Source: JACCZX01 sp963829995
Lineage (GTDB): Bacteria; Pseudomonadota; Gammaproteobacteria; Burkholderiales; Burkholderiaceae_F
Reading direction: 5' to 3'
NCBI GenBank assembly: GCA_963829995.1
Contig: CAWHKW010000004.1
Coordinates: 62,001-126,000, forward strand
DNA length: 64,000 nucleotides
The notes beneath the pieces are model-generated. The model ran no database searches. It saw only the letters and a list, made by a program, of their open reading frames with translations, and was not told where the DNA came from. Of this stretch, positions 52,345 to 60,909 are shown piece after piece; position 1 is the stretch's first letter; the number at the start of each line of letters is the position of its first letter. The position numbers and the translations under genes were made by a program.

Positions 52345-53595
52345 TCACTTAACTCTTTGCACGTCAGCGCCGAGCGCAGCAAGCTTAGTCTCCATTTGTT
52401 CGTAGCCGCGATCGAGATGGTAAATGCGATCGACCGTGGTTTCACCTTCCGCTGCAAGAGCAGCGACGACCAGGCTGGCGGACGCGCGCAGGTCGGTAGC
52501 CATCACCGGCGCCCCGGCGAGTCTGTCGACGCCACGCACGGTGGCGGTGTTGCCGTCAATCGTGATGTTCGCGCCCAGCCGCTGCAATTCGTGCACATGC
52601 ATAAAGCGGTTTTCGAAAATCGTCTCGGTAATTTCTCCTACGCCGTCGGCAACGCAGTTAAGCGCCATGAACTGCGCCTGCATGTCGGTCGGAAAATCCG
52701 GATACGGAGCAGTGCGCAGACTCACTGCACGCGGCCGAGCGTCCATGCGGATGCGTAGCGCGCCGTTTTGCGCATTAATTTGCGCACCGGCTTCGCGCAG
52801 TTTGTCCAACACCGCGCCCAGAGTTTCCGCGGCGGCGCCGCGCAACGCTGCGTGCCCGCCGGCGGCCACGACAGCGCTCAAGAACGTGCCGGTTTCGATG
52901 CGGTCGGCCATCACCTTATGGCGCGCACCGTGCAGCCGCTCGACGCCCTCGATCGCAATGCGATCGGTGCCCGCGCCGCGGATGCGTGCCCCCATTGCAT
53001 TCAGTGCAGCGGCGAGATCGACGACTTCAGGTTCGCGCGCAGCGTTCTCCAGGATCGTTTCACCGTCAGCCAGGGCTGCGGCCATCATCAGATTCTCTGT
53101 GCCGGTCACTGTCACCATGTCGGTGGCAATGCGTGCGCCACGCAATCGCTTCGCCTCCGCGACGACAAATCCATTTTCAATGCGAACCGTCGCACCGAGT
53201 GCTTCGAGCCCCTTGATGTGCTGATCGACCGGGCGTGCACCGATCGCACAACCGCCGGGCAGCGATACACGTGCGCTACCTGCGCGCGCCACCAGCGGGC
53301 CGAGCACCAGGATCGATGCCCGCATCGTCTTCACAAGCTCATAGGGTGCTTCGGTTTTCGTGAGACTGTCTGCTTTGAGCCGCAGCGTCTCGCCGTCGCG
53401 CTCGACCGACACGCCCATTTGCTTCAGCAGCTTCAAGGTCGTGGCCACATCCTGCAGCTGCGGCACGTTGTCGACGATCAGCTCGTCAGCCGTTAACAGC
53501 GACGCGCAAAGTATTGGCAAAGCCGCGTTTTTCGCGCCCGAAACAGTGATTTCTCCTGCCAGGCGGGTACCGCCCCGAATTTTCAGTTTGTCCAT
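52345..53595 (-). CDS. murA: UDP-N-acetylglucosamine 1-carboxyvinyltransferase
   Basis: MurA catalyses the first committed step of peptidoglycan synthesis, adding enolpyruvate to UDP-GlcNAc. The 416-residue protein begins MDKLKIRGGTRLAGEITVSG and has GAKNAALPILCASLL. The fosfomycin-target cysteine is in SLPGGCAIGARPVD near residue 117. The frame is open to an ATG at 53709 that has a good AAGGAG site, adding 38 residues of unusual sequence; the conserved start at 53595 is preferred. The 224 bases between here and ibaG hold no other gene that I can support. Confidence 0.95.
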   Translation of the reverse strand: MDKLKIRGGTRLAGEITVSGAKNAALPILCASLLTADELIVDNVPQLQDVATTLKLLKQMGVSVERDGETLRLKADSLTKTEAPYELVKTMRASILVLGPLVARAGSARVSLPGGCAIGARPVDQHIKGLEALGATVRIENGFVVAEAKRLRGARIATDMVTVTGTENLMMAAALADGETILENAAREPEVVDLAAALNAMGARIRGAGTDRIAIEGVERLHGARHKVMADRIETGTFLSAVVAAGGHAALRGAAAETLGAVLDKLREAGAQINAQNGALRIRMDARPRAVSLRTAPYPDFPTDMQAQFMALNCVADGVGEITETIFENRFMHVHELQRLGANITIDGNTATVRGVDRLAGAPVMATDLRASASLVVAALAAEGETTVDRIYHLDRGYEQMETKLAALGADVQRVK

Positions 53596-53819
53596 CGCGC
53601 CGACGAAGCCGGCCAATTCGATACCGAACGGCCGATCTAACGAGGAGCGGAACTGTACGGCACGGGTCAGGCGGGGGGTTGGGAAGGTTGCGGCCAGTGA
53701 ATCGGGCATTCGAAGCTCCTTGCAGGCGCGCTCGCACGATGCGGGCGGTCAGTTGCAAGATTCGCGCGCGCAGGAGAACTCGGCGCGAACTCCGAATGAA
53801 AACTGGGTGAAATGCGGCG

Positions 53820-54071
53820 CTAACTGCCGGGTTTTTGTTGCTGAAACTCGGCCGGAGTCAGCGTTCGCATCGACAGCGCATGAATCTCCTGTCGCATGCG
53901 GTCACCGAGCGCGCGATAGACGTGCTGGTGACGGGCGATACGCGACTGGCCCTCAAATGCCGCGCTTACGATCAGCGCCTCGAAATGCCGGCCATCGCCG
54001 GATACCTTGACCACTTCGCATTCGAGGCCATCCGCGATGTAGCGCTCTATGTCGCCCGGCGTGGGTTCCAT
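53820..54071 (-). CDS. ibaG: BolA-like protein IbaG (acid stress protein)
   Basis: A BolA-family protein of 83 residues. EPTPGDIERYIADGLECEVV, SGDGRHFEALIVS and the typical HQHVYRALGDRMRQEIHALSMRT are clear. Members bind iron-sulfur clusters with monothiol glutaredoxins; grxD is at 29806-30126. The ATG at 54071 lies at the very end of a palindromic element. The frame is open further upstream only through that element. It stands between an ABC exporter and murA, as in other proteobacteria. Confidence 0.93.
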   Translation of the reverse strand: MEPTPGDIERYIADGLECEVVKVSGDGRHFEALIVSAAFEGQSRIARHQHVYRALGDRMRQEIHALSMRTLTPAEFQQQKPGS

Positions 54072-54340
54072 AGGAGCTATCTGATGAGCCGGCATGACCG
54101 CGAGCGGGGTGCGCGCGGCGCAGGGCTAGGCGCCGAGGACGCCGTGTGTTGATACACACCAGGACGAGGCAACAACGCTCTGCGCCGCGCGCACCCCGCT
54201 CCCGAAGGGTTGCCACCAAAACGGGCGTCTGCGTCGTTGCGCTCCTTGCAAGGCGTCCAGCCTTGGCGGCGTCGCGACGCCTAGCATCCGTCCCGTTTTG
54301 GTGGCAACGCGGCTCATGGCGGCTCATCAGATAGCTCCTA
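54071..54340. repeat. Nested palindromic element between ABC permease and ibaG
   Basis: A 270-bp element bounded by perfect 20-bp inverted repeats (TAGGAGCTATCTGATGAGCC at 54071-54090; complement at 54321-54340), with similarity extending to about 33 bp. Inside are two independent hairpins: a 22-bp arm pair at 54102-54123/54180-54201 and a 17-bp pair at 54209-54225/54292-54308. Their cores both have GCTAGGC at one end and GCAAC(A/G)ACGC at the other, in opposite orientations. The element begins at the permease stop codon and ends at the ibaG start codon. No transposase is present. A short open frame inside (54126-54317, minus) is not supported as a gene. Confidence 0.85.
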
Positions 54341-55108
54341 GTTTCTCAATTTGAAGCCGCGTGCCAACAGGCTGACCGCGATACCGGCAATCACGACGAA
54401 CGCGAACGTCAGCACTGCCAGGCTTATCCAGGGATTGACATCGGACTGCGCGAAAAAGCCGTAGCGAAAGCCGTCGATCATGTAAAAAAATGGGTTGAAG
54501 TGCGACACGGTGCGCCAGAACGGCGGCAAGCTCTGCACCGAGTAGAACACGCCCGACAGGAAAGTGGCAGGCATCACGATAAAGTTCTGAAACGCCGCCA
54601 GCTGATCGAACTTGTCGGCCCAGATGCCTGCGATCAGCCCGAGCGTTCCGAGCATTGCGGCTCCGAGCAAGCCGAATGCGACGATCCATAAGGGCGCCGC
54701 AAAGCTCGGTGGTGCGAACCACACGGTGATGACGAATACGCCGAGGCCCACCACTACCCCACGCACTACCGAGGCCGCAACATATGCACCGAACAACTGC
54801 CAATGCGAAAACGGCGGCAGCAGTATGAAGATCAAGCTGCCCATGATTTTCGACTGGATCAGGCTCGAAGAAGAATTCGCAAACGCGTTTTGCAGTACAG
54901 ACATCATCACCAGCCCGGGAATCAGGAACGCCGTGTAGCTGACTCCCGGCAAAGCCTGCACATGTTCTTCGAGTACGTGACCGAACACCAGCAGGTAAAG
55001 CACCGCCGTCAGCACCGGCGCGCCGACGGTCTGGAAGCTGACCTTCCAGAAGCGCAACATCTCCTTAGTCAGCAGCGTGCGAAACGACACCACGGCGGAT
55101 GCACTCAT
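54338..55108 (-). CDS. ABC-2 type transporter permease (YadH-like)
   Basis: A 256-residue inner-membrane permease with about six helices of the ABC-2 family. The start at 55108 overlaps the ATPase stop (ATGA). The first conserved loop reads FRTLLTKEMLRFWKVSFQTVGAPV, and the last periplasmic loop LPPFWRTVSHFNPFFYMIDGFRYG is the ABC-2 signature. Substrate unknown; the pair sits between mlaB and ibaG as in many proteobacteria, suggesting an envelope role. Confidence 0.92.
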   Translation of the reverse strand: MSASAVVSFRTLLTKEMLRFWKVSFQTVGAPVLTAVLYLLVFGHVLEEHVQALPGVSYTAFLIPGLVMMSVLQNAFANSSSSLIQSKIMGSLIFILLPPFSHWQLFGAYVAASVVRGVVVGLGVFVITVWFAPPSFAAPLWIVAFGLLGAAMLGTLGLIAGIWADKFDQLAAFQNFIVMPATFLSGVFYSVQSLPPFWRTVSHFNPFFYMIDGFRYGFFAQSDVNPWISLAVLTFAFVVIAGIAVSLLARGFKLRN

Positions 55109-56034
55109 GCTGTTGCCAACGCAGGGATGCGCTCGGATTCGGCGCGTTCCGCCATCAGTTGCAGGAACACATCTTCGAGGTCGGCGCGCCCGACCTCCAG
55201 ATCCTCTATCTCGCACCCCGCTGCCTGGCACTCGGCCAGCACGCGGCCGACGTCGCCCGGCTCGCCGAGCCGCAATACGAGAGCGCCGTCGCGGTCATCG
55301 ATTCGATGCGCGAGCACTGACGGTGGCACCGTGCCGCGCACGCGCAGTGTCATCTGCACGCCCTCGATATGCGACAGCAACGCACGCGTCGTATCGAGCG
55401 CGATGACGCTGCCGGATCTGAGCATCGCAATCCGCTGGCAAAGCGCCTGCGCCTCTTCCAGGTAATGCGTCGTCAGCACGATCGTGTGACCTTCCTGGTT
55501 CAGGCGGCGAATGAACGACCAGAGCGTCTGGCGCAACTCGACATCGACGCCGGCAGTCGGCTCGTCGAGCACGATTACCGGCGGTTTGTGCACCAACGCC
55601 TGCGCGACCAAGACGCGCCGCTTCATTCCACCGGACAGCGCGCGCATGTTGCTATTGGCGCGCGACGCCAAGCCCAGATTGGCGAGCACCTCATCGATCC
55701 ACGCGCCGTTGTTGGCCAGCCCAAAGTAACCCGACTGAAACGCCAGCGTTTCGCGCACGGTGAAAAACGGATCGAAGGCGAGTTCCTGCGGAACGACGCC
55801 GAGCGCCAGGCGGGCTGCGCGGTAATCGTCGACCACGTCATGGCCCATCACCTCCACGCGTCCGCTGCTCGCTCGCACAAGGCCCGCAATGATCGAAATC
55901 AGCGTGGTTTTGCCGGCGCCATTGGGGCCGAGCAGGCCGAAGAATTCTCCGCGCTTGATCTGCAAGTCGATCCGGTCGAGCGCGAGCGTCGCGCCGTAGC
56001 GCTTGGTGACGGCGGAAACCTGAATGGCAGCCAC
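55105..56034 (-). CDS. ABC transporter ATP-binding protein (YadG-like)
   Basis: A 309-residue ATPase that energises the adjacent permease. Walker A is GPNGAGKTT near residue 43, the signature LSGGMKRRV near residue 140, and Walker B VIVLDEPTAGVD near residue 160. The C-terminal extension (about 225-309) is typical of drug/polysaccharide exporter ATPases. GTG at 56034 is chosen, 19 bases after mlaB. The frame continues upstream without features. Confidence 0.92.
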   Translation of the reverse strand: MAAIQVSAVTKRYGATLALDRIDLQIKRGEFFGLLGPNGAGKTTLISIIAGLVRASSGRVEVMGHDVVDDYRAARLALGVVPQELAFDPFFTVRETLAFQSGYFGLANNGAWIDEVLANLGLASRANSNMRALSGGMKRRVLVAQALVHKPPVIVLDEPTAGVDVELRQTLWSFIRRLNQEGHTIVLTTHYLEEAQALCQRIAMLRSGSVIALDTTRALLSHIEGVQMTLRVRGTVPPSVLAHRIDDRDGALVLRLGEPGDVGRVLAECQAAGCEIEDLEVGRADLEDVFLQLMAERAESERIPALATA

Positions 56035-56053
56035 CGGAAGCGGTGATCCGGAA

Positions 56054-56347
56054 TCAATGATCGGTGATCGGCGCGGCGCGAGCGGTGCCCGAGATCGGCA
56101 AAATGCTATCGACACCGTAAACGGTCGCCAGGCTCAACATGTCGGCCGGGACCCCGGACACTTCCAACGATCGTCCGGCAACGAGCGCGGTGCGTTGCCA
56201 CGCCAGTAGCACCACCAGCGCCGACGAATCGCAGGTGCGCACGGCCGATAGATCGAACGAGGCATCACCAGCCTGGATCGCGGCGATGCCGAGCTCGGCG
56301 AGTTGCGCCGCGTTCGCCAGGCTCATGTCGTCGGCCTCGATACGCAT
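56054..56347 (-). CDS. mlaB: STAS-domain protein MlaB
   Basis: MlaB is the cytoplasmic STAS subunit that supports the MlaFE ABC complex. The 97-residue protein has the STAS core (AQLAELGIAAIQAGDASFDLSAVRTCDSSALVVLLAW) with the conserved serine loop. It is last of the mlaFEDACB set, 8 bases after mlaC. Confidence 0.88.
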   Translation of the reverse strand: MRIEADDMSLANAAQLAELGIAAIQAGDASFDLSAVRTCDSSALVVLLAWQRTALVAGRSLEVSGVPADMLSLATVYGVDSILPISGTARAAPITDH

Positions 56348-56355
56348 CGCGAGCC

Positions 56356-56985
56356 TTACGCTTTTTTCTGCGCCAGTTGGCTATTGCGCTCGGTCAGCGT
56401 CTTGATCAAACCGTCGACACCGCTCGAGTTGACCTGTGAACTGAATTGCGACTTGTAGTTTTCGACCAGCCAGACACCGAGAATGTTGATGTCGTAAATC
56501 TTCCAGCCGCCATCGGACTTCTCGAGCCGATAGTCGAGCTGGATGGGATCGCCGCGCGACGCCACGACCTGCGTGCGCACGATCACATCGGTATCGGTCG
56601 GTTGCGCGCGGAACGGCCGCAACTCTACCTTGTGATCGCTGACCTGCCCCAGCGCGCCGCTATAGGTGCGCACCAGCAGCGTACGGAATTCGCGGGTCAG
56701 TGCAGCGCGTTGCTCGGGCGTCGCGTTACGCCAACCGGGGCCCACCGACAGCTGCGTCATCTTCTGGAAGTCGGTGTACGGCAAAACTTTCTCGTCGACC
56801 AGCTTTTGCACGCGGTTGGTATCGCCGGATTTCAACGCCTTGTCAGCCTTGATGGCACTCAACACTTCATTCGACAGATCGCGCACCATCGCGTCGGGTG
56901 CTGCATTCGGCGCCTGCGCATGAGCAGCGGAAATGACCAGGATCGAAGCCGCGAAGGAAAGCAGTAGGGGTTTCAGAAATCGCAT
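56356..56985 (-). CDS. mlaC: Periplasmic phospholipid-binding protein MlaC
   Basis: MlaC ferries phospholipid between the outer-membrane MlaA and the inner-membrane MlaFEDB complex. The 209-residue precursor has a signal peptide (MRFLKPLLLSFAASILVISAAHA) and the family segments YTDFQKMTQLSVG, REFRTLLVRTYSGAL and WKIYDINILGVWLVENY. The ATG at 56985 is taken because it starts the signal peptide; the frame continues upstream to 57051. Confidence 0.95.
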   Translation of the reverse strand: MRFLKPLLLSFAASILVISAAHAQAPNAAPDAMVRDLSNEVLSAIKADKALKSGDTNRVQKLVDEKVLPYTDFQKMTQLSVGPGWRNATPEQRAALTREFRTLLVRTYSGALGQVSDHKVELRPFRAQPTDTDVIVRTQVVASRGDPIQLDYRLEKSDGGWKIYDINILGVWLVENYKSQFSSQVNSSGVDGLIKTLTERNSQLAQKKA

Positions 56986-57061
56986 CGTGATTCGTCTCTT
57001 GTAAAGGTTCAAGGGGTAGTGTTCAGACTGGATGCAGCGCGCTTTGTTCAAGCCGCCAGAC

Positions 57062-57904
57062 TTACTTACTTGCCGGAGCTGGCGTGCCCGACTGCGGTGG
57101 CACTAACTCCTTCTTAACGCTCGAGTCCGCCGGCGGTGGACCTCCCGGCGACTCTGACGGAGAAGCTTCCTCCGCTGCAGGAGGCGGGGTACCGTCGTAT
57201 ACCAGACTGCGCCGGCGCTGCAAATAACCGTCCCGGATGAAGCGATACTTATCAAGCGCCGCGCCCGAAATCAGGTCATCGGTTTGTAGCAGCTCCGCGC
57301 GCTGGTTGACAACGCGAGTGCCCAGGATCGCATTTCGAACGCGGACGTTGTCAATGTAGAAGTTGATGTCCAAGTACGGTTCGGCGCCGTAGATGCCGAT
57401 TGCATCACGCACGGTGCTTGGGCCTAGTATCGGCACGACCAGGTACGGTCCGGAACCGATACCCCAGCGGCCAAGTGTCTGTCCAAAGTCTTCATTGTGT
57501 TTTTCGAGTCCCATTTGCCGCGCAGGGTCGAAGCACCCGAGCAGTCCCACTGTGCTGTTGACAACGAAGCGGCAGGTATCGGAGACCGCGTCGATCGGCT
57601 TGCCCTGCAACAGATTGTTCACCGCGTTAGACGGCTCGCGGAAATTGCTGAAGACGTTGCTAACACAGTCGCGAACCGGCTCGGGGAGCACATATTCATA
57701 TGCCTGCGCAACCGGCTTCAGCACCGCGCGATCGACGACTTCATTGAACTCGAAAACCTGCCGATTGAACGATTCGATCGGATCGCGGGAGTCGTTGCCC
57801 GAATCGGCGGGCACGGTCGCACAGCCCGACAGCGCCATCGCGAAAATGAACAGAGGCGCGGCGGCACGGCGGAACAGGGGGGTCAACATGCGCTTTATCA
57901 GCAA
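57062..57904 (-). CDS. mlaA: Outer-membrane lipoprotein MlaA (VacJ)
   Basis: MlaA removes misplaced phospholipids from the outer leaflet. The 280-residue precursor has a lipobox ALSGC near residues 24-28, DPIESFNRQVFEFNEVVD, and the GLLGCFDPARQMGLEKHNEDFGQTLG region with the family's WGIGSGPYLVVPILGPSTVRD. A proline-rich tail ends the protein. An ATG five codons later is an alternative start. It lies between mlaD and mlaC. Confidence 0.95.
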   Translation of the reverse strand: MLIKRMLTPLFRRAAAPLFIFAMALSGCATVPADSGNDSRDPIESFNRQVFEFNEVVDRAVLKPVAQAYEYVLPEPVRDCVSNVFSNFREPSNAVNNLLQGKPIDAVSDTCRFVVNSTVGLLGCFDPARQMGLEKHNEDFGQTLGRWGIGSGPYLVVPILGPSTVRDAIGIYGAEPYLDINFYIDNVRVRNAILGTRVVNQRAELLQTDDLISGAALDKYRFIRDGYLQRRRSLVYDGTPPPAAEEASPSESPGGPPPADSSVKKELVPPQSGTPAPASK

Positions 57905-57941
57905 TTATTATCAATGGCCATAGGCAAGCGCCGCACCCGGA

Positions 57942-58430
57942 TTACTTGGCCGGCGCAGCAGGCACAGCATCCGGTGGATCTGCCGCCTTGTTATACAAGA
58001 ACTGGCCTATCAGATTTTCGAGCAGCACGGCTGATTGCGTAAGTTTGATCTCGCCGCCTTCATCCAGGTTTTTGTCCGATCCACCGGGTATCAGACCGAT
58101 AAACTGGTCGCCGAGCAGCCCCGAAGTCAAAATTTTGGCCGACGTATCGCTGGGAAACAGCACGCCCTGCTCGAGCTCCATCGTGACCCTGCCCTGATAG
58201 GTGTTCATGTCGAGCACGATCGCCTTGACGCGGCCGACCGTTACGCCCGCACTCTTGACCGGCGAGCGCACCTTCAAACCGCCGATGTTGTCGAAGCGCG
58301 CCGTGACCAAGTACGTGTCGCCGATCACGAAGTTGCCCAGATTGGCCGCACGCAGTGCCAAAAACAAGATCGCCAGAATACCGAGCAGCACGAACAACCC
58401 GACCAGCGTTTCAACTCCTCTACGTCCCAT
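57942..58430 (-). CDS. mlaD: MCE-domain protein MlaD
   Basis: MlaD forms the hexameric lipid-binding ring on the MlaFE complex. The 162-residue protein has an N-terminal membrane helix (about 9-28), then the MCE domain with TARFDNIGGLKVRSPVKSAGVTVGRV, and GLLGDQFIGLIPGG. It is 21 bases after mlaE. Confidence 0.95.
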   Translation of the reverse strand: MGRRGVETLVGLFVLLGILAILFLALRAANLGNFVIGDTYLVTARFDNIGGLKVRSPVKSAGVTVGRVKAIVLDMNTYQGRVTMELEQGVLFPSDTSAKILTSGLLGDQFIGLIPGGSDKNLDEGGEIKLTQSAVLLENLIGQFLYNKAADPPDAVPAAPAK

Positions 58431-58451
58431 GAAACGTCTCCGTTCTGATAA

Positions 58452-59243
58452 CTAACTCGGCGCGCTGAACATCAGGGCAGTCAAGACGAAATCGAGCCCT
58501 AGTACCAACAGCGACGAAATAACGACTGTACGGGTCGTGGCTTCCGATACCCCCTCAGGTGTGGGCGTCGCCTCGAACCCTTGATACAAAGCGGTGACCG
58601 TGCACGCAATGCCAAAAACAAAACTCTTGACGATGCCGTTGCCGACGTCATCGATCGCGTCGACTCCGTTTTGCATCTGCGACCAAAACGCGCCGGGATC
58701 GATCCCGATCATCAACACGCCGACCACGTAGCCGCCAAGTATTCCGATTGCAGAAAACAACGCGGCCAGCAGCGGCATCGAGATCAGCCCCGCCAGCAGG
58801 CGCGGCGCCAGCACACGCGCCTTGGGATCGACCGCCATCATTTCCATCGCTGCTAGCTGTTCGCCGGCTTTCATCAGGCCTATTTCCGCCGTCAGCGACG
58901 TGCCGGCGCGACCGGCGAACAACAGTGCCGTGACCACGGGTCCCAGCTCACGCACCAGCGAAAGCGCAACCACCAGCCCCAGCGACGCCGTCGCCCCATA
59001 GCGGCTCAGCGTGTAGTAGCCCTGCAGCGCAAGAACAAATCCGACCGCCAGACCCGACGCCAGAATGATCACCAGAGACCGATTGCCGATCGCATGGATC
59101 TGCGCGATCGTCAGGAACGGGCGCGAGATCGCCGACAGCGAGTTACGCAGCAGATCGATCACGAAAAACGTTGCATGGCCTAACCCGCGCAATACATCCA
59201 GCGCCTGCACGCCGAGCCGCGGCAAGAAGTTGCCTAGCCTCAT
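58452..59243 (-). CDS. mlaE: ABC permease MlaE
   Basis: The inner-membrane permease of the lipid asymmetry system, 263 residues, about five to six helices. VGFVLALQGYYTLSRYGA, RELGPVVTALLFAGRAGTSLTAEIG and EQLAAMEMMAVDP are characteristic. Its ATG overlaps the mlaF stop by four bases. Confidence 0.96.
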   Translation of the reverse strand: MRLGNFLPRLGVQALDVLRGLGHATFFVIDLLRNSLSAISRPFLTIAQIHAIGNRSLVIILASGLAVGFVLALQGYYTLSRYGATASLGLVVALSLVRELGPVVTALLFAGRAGTSLTAEIGLMKAGEQLAAMEMMAVDPKARVLAPRLLAGLISMPLLAALFSAIGILGGYVVGVLMIGIDPGAFWSQMQNGVDAIDDVGNGIVKSFVFGIACTVTALYQGFEATPTPEGVSEATTRTVVISSLLVLGLDFVLTALMFSAPS

Positions 59244-60046
59244 GCGCGCAGCCCGAGGTCCTGCGCGAACGGCTTGGCCGGATAGTGAAACTTGACCGGC
59301 CCGTCGGGCTCGCCGCGAATGAACTGCCGTACCTCTTCATGGTCGGACGCTTCGATGTCGGCAGCTGTCCCGTGACCAACGATGCGCCCAGCCGACATCA
59401 CGTACACGTAGTCGCTGATCTTGAAGCACTCTCGCACGTCGTGCGACACCACCAGCGACGTCGCCCCGGTCGCGTCATTGAGCTCGCGAATCAGGTTCGC
59501 CGCGACACCGAGCGAAATGGGATCGAGCCCGGCAAACGGCTCGTCGTACATGATCAGCTCGGGGTCGAGTGCGATCGCTCTGGCCAGTGCGACGCGGCGC
59601 GCCATACCACCCGAGAGGTCCGCAGGTTTGAGCTGCGCCGCGCCACGCAACCCGACGGCGTTGAGCTTCATCAACACCAGGTCGCGCAGCATCGCGAACG
59701 GCAATTCCGTGTGCTCACGCAACGGGAACGCCACATTGTCGAACACCGTCAGATCGGTAAACAATGCACCGAACTGAAACAACAATCCCACGCGTCGCCG
59801 CAATCTGAACAGCGCTTCGCGATCGCGCGGATTGACGTGCTCGCCATCGAACGTGATCTCTCCTTTGAGCGGCGTCAACATGCCGCCGATAAGGCGCAGC
59901 AGCGTCGTCTTGCCGCAGCCCGAGCCGCCCATGATCGCGATGACCTTGCCGCGCGGGAACGACATCGTCATGTCGTGCAGAACAATACGGCGGCGGTCAT
60001 AGCCGAACGTCACATGATCGATCTGAACGAGCGCGTCGCTATTCAT
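59240..60046 (-). CDS. mlaF: ABC ATPase MlaF
   Basis: The ATPase of the Mla system. Walker A GGSGCGKTTLLRL near residue 37, signature DLSGGMARRVALAR near residue 143, Walker B LIMYDEPFAGLDPIS near residue 165. Length 268. First gene of mlaFEDACB; the upstream gap to the MerT-like gene is about 96 bases and should hold the operon promoter, though no clear boxes were picked out. Confidence 0.96.
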   Translation of the reverse strand: MNSDALVQIDHVTFGYDRRRIVLHDMTMSFPRGKVIAIMGGSGCGKTTLLRLIGGMLTPLKGEITFDGEHVNPRDREALFRLRRRVGLLFQFGALFTDLTVFDNVAFPLREHTELPFAMLRDLVLMKLNAVGLRGAAQLKPADLSGGMARRVALARAIALDPELIMYDEPFAGLDPISLGVAANLIRELNDATGATSLVVSHDVRECFKISDYVYVMSAGRIVGHGTAADIEASDHEEVRQFIRGEPDGPVKFHYPAKPFAQDLGLRA

Positions 60047-60142
60047 CTTGTAATTGTTCGCCGACCCCGCGTGCGGCTGGCGGCGCCTGAGCGTCGGCGG
60101 CGGATTGTCGCACGCCGAACGGCGTGTTTTTACGCGTTGGCG

Positions 60143-60571
60143 CTAACCTAAAAACGCCGGCAAGACGAAGGCGAACAAGACCCCGACAACGAACAGCGCA
60201 ACCGATCCGGCGTAGATCCACGCGGACAGTCGCCGGGCACGTACGCACGCCGAAGCCAGTGTTGGATCTGAGGGACACGGCGCGGAGCGCGCCCTCCACT
60301 GCAGAACGCCCGCAACGGCGAGGATGACAGCGGCCACACTGAAGACGAGGCCCTTGTTGGCCGATAACCACACGATCTGTGGCACTGTCGATACGAGACC
60401 CGAGAGTGCAGCGCCAGCGCCGAGCCCGATCAGCAGCGCCGGGAGCGCGCAACATACGAGCGTGCCGCTGGATGCGAAAATGCTTAGCATCGACGCCGCG
60501 CGCGCGCCGCGAACTTCGCGACCCAAACCGCCGCGCGGCGTCGAATCGGGCGGACTTCCGGCGTTGCTCAC
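60143..60571 (-). CDS. MerT-like small membrane transport protein
   Basis: A 142-residue membrane protein with three helices (about 32-58, 67-92 and 115-140). The first contains a cysteine pair in LVCCALPALLIGLGAG, closely resembling the metal-relay CC of mercuric transporters (MerT CCALPLLL type). Its GTG start overlaps the stop of the HMA-domain gene (GTGA), so the two are coupled. Metal identity is unknown; no merA or merR is present, so mercury is not assured. Confidence 0.7.
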   Translation of the reverse strand: MSNAGSPPDSTPRGGLGREVRGARAASMLSIFASSGTLVCCALPALLIGLGAGAALSGLVSTVPQIVWLSANKGLVFSVAAVILAVAGVLQWRARSAPCPSDPTLASACVRARRLSAWIYAGSVALFVVGVLFAFVLPAFLG

Positions 60572-60900
60572 TTAAGCTGTGCTTTCAGCTCCTTCACCGA
60601 CACCGGCACGGTTTCGATTTTTGTGACGTCGTAACCCGAATCAGCAATCGCTGCCTTGATCTTGTCGTGCGTGACGGTCTGGCCCGGTTTCAACTCGACG
60701 GCGACCACTCGCTTATCGAGATTGACGAGCACATCTTGGGTCTGCGGCATCGCCTTCAATTTCTTTTCAATGCCCTGAGCGCAGAACGCGCAAACCATCC
60801 CGTTGACCTCGGCCTTGATTGTCGACGGCGCGCCGGTCTGGGCATTCGCTGACAAGGCGCTCAATGACAAGGCGATCGCAGCCCATTTAATTTTGTTCAT
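60568..60900 (-). CDS. Periplasmic heavy-metal-associated (HMA) domain protein, MerP-like
   Basis: A 110-residue protein with a signal peptide ending near ANAQ and an HMA fold: the metal-binding CxxC is in NGMVCAFCAQGIEKKL near residue 40. Its two-stranded half reads VLVNLDKRVVAVEL. It resembles MerP, which hands a metal ion to MerT. It is coupled to the MerT-like gene. Confidence 0.82.
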   Translation of the reverse strand: MNKIKWAAIALSLSALSANAQTGAPSTIKAEVNGMVCAFCAQGIEKKLKAMPQTQDVLVNLDKRVVAVELKPGQTVTHDKIKAAIADSGYDVTKIETVPVSVKELKAQLK

Positions 60901-60909
60901 ACGGATTCC

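Noticed and set aside
54126..54317. 63-codon open frame inside the palindromic element (minus strand)
   Set aside because: It reads through both arms of hairpins, is dominated by Arg and Ala, and its existence follows from the GC-rich palindrome; no family features.
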